Assembly (NCBI RefSeq): GCF_000003815.2
Contig: NC_049979.1
Location: 19,064,403 to 19,128,402, forward strand
Length of the DNA: 64,000 bases
Source of the DNA: Branchiostoma floridae
Taxonomy: Eukaryota > Chordata > Leptocardii > Amphioxiformes > Branchiostomatidae
Direction: 5' to 3'
The notes beneath the pieces are model-generated. The model ran no database searches, was not told the DNA's origin, and saw only the letters and a list, made by a program, of their open reading frames with translations. Positions 56,801-64,000 of the stretch are shown here, piece by piece. Each line of letters opens with the position of its first letter. Position 1 is the stretch's first letter. Made by a program: the position numbers and the translations under genes.

Positions 56801-58042
56801 GCGGAATTGTGTTTGTCACATTTTCTAGTCATAAAAAACATTCCCCGGCTGTTATTGTTGTAAACCTGCTGCAATTCCATAGCCTTCCTTGTATTTGTAA
56901 AGACCAGAACTCAGTTTTGTTTTTTTGTTTCGTTCGTAACTTGTAGAAATCTAGTAAAACTAGGACAATGTACTAAGTAAATTGTTATCGCAGCCATGTC
57001 ACGGCGTGTACGTACTAGTAAACAAAGCCGACATGTTTCTTTTTTCTCCGTTCGCCAGTGGCACATTTCTATACAACAATGACTCCATGTATCGTATATG
57101 TGTTGAATTAACTTTTATTTCGGTTTGAAAAGAATAAATGATCTGTTATCAGTTGAGTCTTGTCATTGGTATAAGTTGCTATTATAGTAAACACGTAGTT
57201 GAGACTGGATCATTTGGACGGAAGGTGTGGGGAGGGGGACGATGTTGAACATGCATGTTCGCGAGTAGATGACTTCGCAAAGAGAAGGTCTCAGCGAAAT
57301 ACGCGAACTTAAAAATCTCGCGAACTTTAAATGAACTTACAGTAAGTCTAAATCACTGAATCAAAGGGAAATTTATTGTAATCTGTAATCTAGAAACATT
57401 TTTGAAAATTGTAGTTGGGTTTGCAGCTCTGCTATACAGACAAGTCAGTTTTAGTGGGCCGGAGGATACAGGAGGAGATTGGAAATGTCACAATTTACTT
57501 TGTTTTCCGTAACAGTTATACTATTGTAGTCTTGCATGGCAAGTCACAAAATGTATTTAAGCCACATCACTTTATCTCATGGTTTTGCTTTCATGATTTG
57601 AAAAAAAAAAATCATATTTTTGGCACAAACAATAATGCCAAAATGTAATTTCAAAACAAGTCCTGATATTTAATTTCACCTGGCAGTGCTTACTTCATCA
57701 GTTTCCTGCAAAAATCTACAAAATGTACAAGTGGCAACAAAAAGGTAACAAAAACAGTGTAACTAATAGTATGTAACTGAACCACCCAAGAACTCAGAAC
57801 CACACATTTCAAGAATACAAAAATGGGAAAACAAGATTTGAAGTAAAAGTCTACCTTCTGTTATAATATAAAAGTGAACACAAGAGTGAAAATTAAAGTC
57901 AGACCCTAACCCAGTAATACCTGTGTCAGTTAAGTGCAGACCTGAGTCTCCGTCACTGAACTCCGTGATGTGGATCTGGGCCAGGCTGCGCTTGTCCGCC
58001 ATCACCTTGTCAATCAAACCACTGCCTCTCCTGCGCTCCTCC
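47817..58042 (-). CDS. TTC7: TTC7 (tetratricopeptide repeat protein 7), C-terminal six exons
   Basis: The minus-strand exons in transcript order are 57921-58042, 53088-53228, 52210-52307, 50651-50755, 48582-48673 and 47817-47949 (stop at 47817-47819). All junctions are phase-consistent and give 229 C-terminal residues. The TPR units are clear: [52 protein letters not shown] and [14 protein letters not shown] with HEAW. The ending [21 protein letters not shown] closely matches the vertebrate TTC7A/TTC7B terminus. TTC7 scaffolds the PI4KA-EFR3-FAM126 complex, which makes PI4P at the plasma membrane. The full protein is about 840 residues, so roughly 600 are encoded to the right of 58042, probably beyond the window. 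It is convergent with STPG4. Confidence 0.95.
49813..49994. mobile_element. Tc1/mariner-type MITE (TA-flanked)
   Basis: The ends read TA-CTGTAAACGCATTTAA... and ...CCGCATTTACAG-TA. The interior repeats TTTTAAGTTTGC and GCGGT motifs. TA duplications at both ends suggest Tc1/mariner mobilisation. It is noncoding, in a TTC7 intron. Confidence 0.75.
50105..50505. mobile_element. ~400-bp foldback element
   Basis: The arms 50105-50240 and 50390-50505 are inverted copies. Matched blocks include ATTCAAATGCAATTCAATC, CAACTGGATAAAAAACAGA, TCACTCTTCTTC and ACAAGTACAGCT. The ~150-bp centre is unmatched. There is no ORF. It lies in a TTC7 intron. Confidence 0.85.
50842..51122. mobile_element. hAT-like nonautonomous element
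   Basis: The ends are CAGGGTTCTAGCTAG and CTGGCTAGAACACTG, inverted with two mismatches. The 8 bp on either side (ATCTACAC and ATTTACTT) agree at 5 of 8 positions, a possible decayed 8-bp duplication. A GC-rich inner palindrome surrounds GGGGAGCATGCCCCC. There is no coding sequence. Confidence 0.65.
52309..52600. repeat. Minisatellite, 49-54-bp unit, six copies, abutting a TTC7 3' splice site
   Basis: The repeated unit contains ACAGACAGGACACACTCATC, AATGTTAACCTCAGGGG and AAGGGGTTG. Units start near 52309, 52358, 52407, 52456, 52510 and 52564. Units 4 and 5 carry an extra AAATC insertion. The array begins at the acceptor of TTC7 exon 52210-52307. On the transcribed strand each unit carries a CCCCTTCCCCT tract. 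Confidence 0.95.
52935..52972. repeat. CAGA/ACAT microsatellite
   Basis: An imperfect (ACAG)n run in a TTC7 intron. Confidence 0.8.
53480..54060. repeat. Diverged tandem array, ~140-160-bp unit, four copies
   Basis: Each unit follows the order GCGCT(G/C)TGT(A/C)TC..GAACG, then GA(C/T)GATTTTTGGT or an equivalent, GTGGGT/GTTGG..GGT, TTTGATTTTGGGCC and TTGAACTTGA. Units begin near 53483, 53630, 53786 and 53926. The order is kept but identity is moderate. It lies in a TTC7 intron. Long open frames run through it on both strands, as is common for a GC-rich repeat. Confidence 0.85.
56227..57342. mobile_element. 1.1-kb Tc1/mariner-type nonautonomous element
   Basis: The termini CTGTAAGTTCATTTA and TAAATGAACTTACAG are inverted and flanked by TA on both sides (56225-56226 and 57343-57344). 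Subterminal CGCGA motifs cluster at both ends (TTCGCGAG repeats on the left; CGCGAACTT on the right). No transposase-like protein is visible; the longest interior frame is about 100 codons. It lies in a TTC7 intron. It shares CTGTAA ends with the element at 49813. Confidence 0.85.
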
Positions 58043-58610
58043 CTAACAATAACAACAGGATGGCAAACATGACACTATGTTCCTTTAACCTTTAGTGCAC
58101 TGAAGAAGCTGTTAAGCTATCAATTCTTCTGTCAGAAGATGATTTTGAAACAGACTTTTGAAATAATATGGTATCCATAATAAGGTTTTTTACAGTTGGC
58201 AAATAGGTCATGCTGTGTGCTACTTTATGTACAATGTACTATTCTAACAGTACTTCAATGTTTGGTTTGCTTTCATAACAACTCATATCCTGTAGGTGTG
58301 GTTTCCGGAAGCTTAAGGAAGTCGAAAGTACATGTAAGTGGGTGGAAGGGTACCGTGATGAAGAATTAGTTTTCTGGCACCCACTCACTTTTTGAGAAGA
58401 CTACTATAATCACCAACTGTGGAACACATCTGAGTTCAGCAATCGAGTGATTCATCAGTCACAAGACTTGAGTGAAACTTTACAGCTCATTTGAATGAAG
58501 GGGAATCCCTATCATGCAACACCATCTAAACTTCACCATACAGTCAACACACTACTGAGATGAAAACAGTATTGCTTTAGTTTCACAGAATCAAGAGGAC
58601 CTGTAGGACA

Positions 58611-61087
58611 ATGCTGGACCAATATGCTGCCATACCCCCTCAAAATGACCAGACCAGACCAGTAGAGGAGTCCTGGTCACTAGCTGTCCTTCAGACTTCC
58701 ATTCTTGTTGTATTAGCTCTGGTGGTGGCGGCTGTACAAGTAACCCATCATCTCTTAAAGGTAACCTGTCCATTCTTACTTTTACTACGTCTCACAAAGG
58801 CTTATTTTCTCAAACATTTAAGTTAATGTAACTACCACGAAAGTGTGTTCCTGTAGAAATAGCTAGCCTATACAATATCAATTGAACCATGTTTATTTGT
58901 TTAGTCTGAGTACATTTCTATCAAATTAAGTGTATAACTGCAATACTGCACATTATTAGAGCACATACAAAAAGGTTCCTAATTATAAATGATACATGTC
59001 AAAATGTCTAATTCCCAATCACACAGAAAACCACAGACTCTGAAACATTTTAAACTCAGTTTGGCCTGATGTGTTGTAACTAGCGAACAGTAGTAACAAC
59101 TACATACATGTAGTGTTAAAGGTTAAGTAAATAGCCACTTTAATAGAGTTAGATACAGTCATGCATGTTATAGATCTCCTATCTGAAAATCCATCCCAAA
59201 TCAGAATGACATAAAGATGGCATGATTGCTTCAATTTACCATTAAGAGTTGTAAATTTGAGACAAGACAATTTTGGTGGACCTTCAATAACTTTTATTAA
59301 AGCACTCTTATGGAGACATCCGGATGACGCACAAGTCACAAGTCTTACACAAACAGTCACTACACCTTTCCCCATGTCCCAGAAGGGTCAGTCCGTCACC
59401 ATTTTTGAGTTGGAAAATGCTGGCTGAAGTGTTGATTTATTCTTCTTAAGTTTGAACTTTGGAATGATTGTTCTGCTATTGTCGATTCTGTGCATTATTT
59501 CTATTGCTATACAATGTCAAGTACTTACGCCATTTGCCAATACAGGCAAGTAAATGAAAACCCACATAGTAAAGATGTATACGAATTTCACATGCATGCA
59601 CATTACTACTACTGGAACTACACATATTACTACATGTAAGTAGTTAACTTAAAAAGGTGTTCAAGCTCACACTCCTGTACATTTAAGTTCTTTGTTGTTT
59701 AGACCTTACCTCTTACATGACATGTAATATCCAATATTTTCAACCATCATGTTTATATTTGGATGTAATTTTTATACTATGACAAATGTTTGACAAATGT
59801 ACAAAATGAAAAGAGAAGTCTCATCTACTCAGTGTAGAACACATACATCAGTACTCAAACGGGCAGTTTGATATATTGGGGCAATTCTATCTCGGATTCA
59901 ATTCTGGTTACACATTGTGGTTACCGTTTCATTCACTGTACCATTTTTTTTTTTTTTTGCAGACAATCTCACAGTCACAGACGTCATCACAATGTATCCA
60001 AGCTGACATCACAAATGAAACAACTGTGCAAGGCCATGGTAACATAACTGTCAATGCTGGTAGTGGCAGTACCATCAATATCATTACATGTCCTCATGAT
60101 GAACATCTTCCAAAAGAGAATTACTCCATAGGCACAAGACAAGAGCAAGAAGGAGAGACTAGGGCTCTTGTTCCACTTGTGCCCAAACCTGTTGGTAAAC
60201 CCTTACGATCGAACACACGGACACTGCTCACCTGTCACAAATTCATTGACAACATGATCATGTTGTCTGCAGAGGGAGAGATACTCAGATGCTGCAGCAT
60301 CGTTAAGAAGTTAATGAAGACAAAAACAGACCCGGACTCCCAAGTATCCCTCCGCCATGCTGCAAGTCTCAATGCCATTTATGGGGGGAATGTCACGAGG
60401 GCAAACCGTCTCCTTCGTGAGGCTATGGTACTCCTCCCAGAAACAATGCATGAGACAGAGCACAGGCTGTGGTGGAGCCGTCTGAAGTCGCTGGTGAAGA
60501 TGAGGGAAGGAAACTGCGATGTGGGGATAGTCTTTGCAGATGAGACCCTTCCGCTATTAGACACCATTGCACCTGGTTGTATGACAGGGTGGGTGCTCCT
60601 AAACCATGCCCGGCTCCTGACCCAGATCGCTGCAAACCAAGATGATGCAGATGACAGACAATTCCTAATGCTGAAGGCAGAGAGGGACTATCTGCTTGCC
60701 ATTGAACATGCAGAAAGTGAGTATCCCAACCGGATGCTTCACTCACAGTCACGAGTGCCACAGTTGGCCAAAATTCACCTCGCCCTACTGTACCTGGGCT
60801 GTAGGGAATCAGTTGACAACTTCAGGTTGGGAATCTCAGACATTTCTCTGGATGACATGAGGAAAGCCAAGAATGTCATTGTCACACTAGACAAGGAAGA
60901 ACTTGTTTGTAACTCATCCAAGTTCTGGCTAATGATGGCAAAAACCTGCCTGCACTATAGGCAGGGTAGTTACCTACAGGCCTATGACTTAGCTCAGAAA
61001 GCCAAAGTCTTTGCTACTGAACATTCTTTTGGAGGGTTTGTCACGTTTGCAGGCAGTACTGTGCAGTATTTACGGGATTATATTTAA
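58611..61087 (+). CDS. Membrane-anchored amyloid-motif/TPR-like protein, paralogue 1
   Basis: Two exons, 58611-58760 and 59963-61087, join in phase 0 to give 424 residues. Residues 24-45 (SLAVLQTSILVVLALVVAAV) form one membrane segment. Residues 71-92 hold a low-complexity beta-rich motif, VQGHGNITVNAGSGSTINI. From about residue 130 to the end the protein is helical and TPR-like, with blocks FIDNMIMLSAEGEI, VSLRHAASLNAIYGGNVTRA, GWVLLNHARLLTQIA and HAESEYPNRM. The second exon lies behind an 18-T tract and GCAG. The motif spacing V-N-x-G-x-x-S-x-I-x-I resembles RHIM-type amyloid motifs, but N-glycosylation sequons overlap it (NET, NIT), so topology matters. It lies tandem to the paralogue at 62248 and opposite TTC7. 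I recognise no named family. Confidence 0.85.
59275..59380. repeat. Duplicated noncoding block, copy 1
   Basis: CTTTCAATAAC-, AAGCACTCTT-, ACATCC(G/T)GATGACGCACAAG- and TCACAAG-like blocks recur in order at 61843-61945. Here the block lies in the intron of paralogue 1. Confidence 0.8.
60023..60088 (+). other. RHIM-like amyloid motif coding segment, paralogue 1
   Basis: It encodes residues 71-92. Alternating hydrophobic residues are separated by G, N, S and T, with a central NAG. It aligns with the corresponding segment of paralogue 2 without gaps, although the flanking sequence has diverged, so the motif itself appears to be conserved. Confidence 0.5.
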
Positions 61088-61842
61088 GATGTATATACAT
61101 GTATTGTCATGTGTGAATATTTGTTGCATTATACTGACAGTCTGACTTAAATATGCTTACCGTATTGTATTCATCTGATGTACACTAAGTAACATGACAT
61201 TTTATGATACAAATTTGTAGATAATCAATACAGCTCAATGGCACGAAGAACGGTCCTGCCACTGAAAAGAATGGAAAGCAGCCAATAGTGTTTAGAAACA
61301 TAACTGGTGAAATACTCTGAAACAATCACGAATCACGTCAAAGTTTACAGCACAACACTTGCAATAGGTAGTATTTTTCAGTTTGCAACATCGGCTAAGA
61401 AAAATATCTTTGCCTAGTATCAAAACTTCTGTGCTGAATTATGCACAACTCGAAATACATGTAAACCATGTCTTTAAAGATTCTGAAATGCACTGTAACA
61501 GAAAATTTTAAGTTACCGTGTGGACTTTGATAGTAACATTTTAAATTAGTCCTGATATTGTCATTGATATTGTCAAGTCACTACTATACATATTTATACA
61601 TATATGCAACGCCTTAATATATATTTGTACATTATTCCAAAGAAATTGAGTAAAAAGAAGTGTCATTGAATGGCTGTATTTTTTTTTGGTTATTGAAATT
61701 AAATCAACAATCAAACATGATGCCCTCCTGGCCACAGAAATATATGGCATCGTAAAAGTATGACACATCTGTGTAATGCTTTTAATACACCTTAAAAATT
61801 GCTCCAACTATGATTAGATCTGAGACATTGTCCCTTAGTTCT

Positions 61843-61945
61843 GATGGACTTTCAATAACTGACTGAAGCACTCTTCAGGAAACATCCTGATGACGCACAA
61901 GTCACAAGCCTTATGTAAACAGTAACACACCTATCCAGTCCCCTG
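61843..61945. repeat. Duplicated noncoding block, copy 2
   Basis: This is the diverged copy of 59275-59380. Here it lies upstream of the first exon of paralogue 2. Weaker similarity continues about 100 bp further in both copies (TGTTGATTT...). Confidence 0.8.
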
Positions 61946-62247
61946 AAACAATTACCAATCTGAAACAATTACAAAGGTCCCATATGTTTAGACTCTGTGC
62001 AAAATGAGTCCCTAAATTACTGGCTACAATTAATGTTGATTTGCTCATCACCAAACAGTGGTAATAACTGGCATTCACTTAATACTTTAACTATTATTTG
62101 CATCAAGGAAATGTCTAATGATGTTACATATTGACTTTCACATAACAGGTGCGGTCCAGTTGAAACTAATTTGCATAAGGGAACACCCCTTTATTTCCTG
62201 GTGTTCATTGCTGGTTTGCCCTTCCTACAGTTTGCTACAGTATAATC

Positions 62248-64000
62248 TTGGGTTGGAAATTTGATGGTTTTATGATATCAATTATGTCAGACCACCCTGT
62301 TGCTTGTGCTGTTCCCCCACAAACCCCCCATCCCATGTGGAGTGAAGAATGGCCTCTAGTTTTACTTCTGACAGCTATCCTGGCTATACAGCAGCTACGT
62401 TTCCATCTCATGGTGAGTATCTTAGGTCTTTCTGGGAGTCTCTTAGACTGAAGCTGGTCTCTTAGTTTCAGTCAATATGAGTAGCTAATTGAAAGGACTT
62501 TATTCCATGAGAAATAACACGGGCTTTCTAAAAAAAATATTTTACTGAATGTTGACCTGTCAGTGAAGCTTGTATTGGATCATTCATACCCCAAAATACA
62601 GATTGGAAAGGAAATATATTAGGCAATACCTGTGACTTGAAAAGGCTGTACATCATTAATCTATTAATTATCTTTTATGATCATAATCATTTTCTCTGAC
62701 ATATAGTGCATAGCATACAGTCTGACTTTTACATGTCCTGTATGAAATGATAAATACAGTGTATCAAGAGGTGTTGTATATGTGCACTTATTGTAACCGA
62801 CAAGCATTAAAAGCTTTGGGTAAAAACCAATAATGTCTACATTCAGAGATACAAAATAACACATGTACAGTCATACAGTTGCTTAATAGTGACAATACAT
62901 GACATTGTATGGTATCTTATCTATGCAGTGCTGTTTACTGCATGGCAATTACATTAAATGGTTTGTCATATTTATGAACTTTTATCAAAAACAAATGATA
63001 CAGTTAAACAGTACTCTCACTATTGTGCTAACAGTGTTATCTATGGGTCAAAGTCTAAATGGTGATTGTGCTCTTTGTTCACCTCCATTTGGGTGAGCCA
63101 TGACATGTAAAATATAATCAGCAAGAACACCTTGTCCTCAATGGGCCTAATAGCAGTTTCTGGAAATAGAATTTCTCATTTTCAAAACTTACTTCAGGAA
63201 AGGGTACAGGCTAAACAATCTGATGGAGTTGAAACCACCAACACCACAACAATTAATGGAAATGACAACATAAACATCAACACAGGAAACAACAGTACTG
63301 TTGTTGTTACTACAAAGTCTATGAACACTTCACAAGAATGTTGTGATAAAGATACACAGCCTACTCAACAACACAGATGGCGAGAAGAGGAGAACACAAT
63401 AAACTTTTTCTCTGTTTTGCCAAAGCCTGTTGGCAAGTTTCCAAGGTTGAACACAAAAACTCAAGTCACCTGTCGAAGATACATGGACAATTTGGCCCAG
63501 TTGTCAGCAGAAGGAAAGATTTACAAATGTGAGAGGACCATAGAAAGGTTACGAAAGGTAAAGATGGACCCAGATTGTCAGGTGTCCCTCCGCCACGCGG
63601 CCGCCCTTAATGCCATCAATGAGGGAAAATTCCAGAAGGCAAGTCGGCTGCTTGGTGAAGCGGAGATCCTCCTACCAGACACGAGAAACGAGGACGAACA
63701 CAGACTGCGGTGGTATCATCAGAAGTCCTTGCTAAAGTTACAGCAAGGCAAACATGCTGCTGGGATACAGTTAACAGAGGAGGCATTATCCTTAGTGTCA
63801 ATCATAGCCCCTGGATGTATCTCAGCCTGGCTTCTCATCAACCACGCCTGGTTTCTCACAAAGATCGCCGCAGACGAGGACAACACAAACGATAGACAGG
63901 CCCTCATAAAGAAGGCAAAAACATTTTACCAGCAAGCGATAGACCACGCAGAGAGCGAGTATCCCATGCCAGGGCTCGTGACTGCGACTAGATTTGGTCG
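62248..64000 (+). CDS. Membrane-anchored amyloid-motif/TPR-like protein, paralogue 2 (truncated by window)
   Basis: Exon 1 ends at 62412 with donor GTGAGT. Three in-frame starts are possible (62248, 62272, 62284); 62284 gives a start most like paralogue 1. Exon 2 starts at 63198 after TTCAG, phase 0, and runs off the window. A membrane segment (WPLVLLLTAILAIQQL) precedes the beta-rich motif INGNDNININTGNNSTVVV (63246-63311). The helical domain repeats paralogue 1 closely: YMDNLAQLSAEGKIYKC, VSLRHAAALNAINEGKFQKA, WLLINHAWFLTKIAADEDN and HAESEYPMPG. The layout of short membrane exon plus long exon is identical. Function is unknown. Confidence 0.85.
63246..63311 (+). other. RHIM-like amyloid motif coding segment, paralogue 2
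   Basis: The encoded stretch keeps the same positions as paralogue 1: T-[VI]-x-G-x-x-N-I-x-[VI]-N-x-G-x-x-S-T-[VI]-x-[VI]. Asn-rich substitutions replace Gly and Ser. Confidence 0.5.

Noticed and set aside
60379-60761. Minus-strand frames inside paralogue 1
   Set aside because: Antisense shadows of the long coding exon.

Overview
This is a window of animal nuclear DNA. Genes are short exons separated by GT-AG introns, intergenic DNA is full of small inverted-repeat elements, and three N runs mark assembly gaps (10005-10104, 21683-21782, 47607-47748). The calmodulin is of the invertebrate/chordate type, and the order calmodulin - STPG4 - TTC7 is the one known from vertebrates. Together with the style of the repeats this points to a cephalochordate (Branchiostoma-like); the species is an inference.

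Layout. (1) About 1-5400, minus strand: five phase-compatible exons of a beta-propeller (WD/FG-GAP-like) protein I cannot name; its 3' end lies off the left edge. (2) 6407-14669, plus strand: a putative poorly resolved gene, ending in a clear pair of duplicated exons (13361-13498 and 14514-14669). (3) 14670-24927: mostly gene-poor, with a CCAAT inverted repeat, a perfect RFX X-box, a foldback element and a gap. (4) 24928-31339, plus: a complete calmodulin gene with an ATG-only first exon and two competing terminal exons. (5) 31340-36895: gene-poor, with LINE debris and a MITE flanked by a 9-bp target duplication. (6) 36896-43366, plus: STPG4 (sperm-tail PG-rich repeat protein) with two alternative first exons, each preceded by an X-box-like motif. 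(7) 47817-58042, minus: the last six exons of TTC7, the scaffold of the PI4KA complex, converging on STPG4. (8) 58611-64000, plus: two tandem paralogues encoding a membrane segment, an amyloid/RHIM-like motif and a TPR-like helical domain. They probably sit inside a TTC7 intron, because the first ~600 TTC7 residues are not in the window.

Calmodulin, STPG4 and TTC7 keep the order and relative orientation of human CALM2-STPG4-TTC7A, and human CALM1 lies near TTC7B, so the window looks like the unduplicated ancestral block. The most novel item is the nested pair at 58611-64000. Its motif has the spacing of RHIM-type amyloid signalling motifs, which suggests a lineage-specific membrane-anchored signalling family. 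That function is inferred from sequence pattern only.
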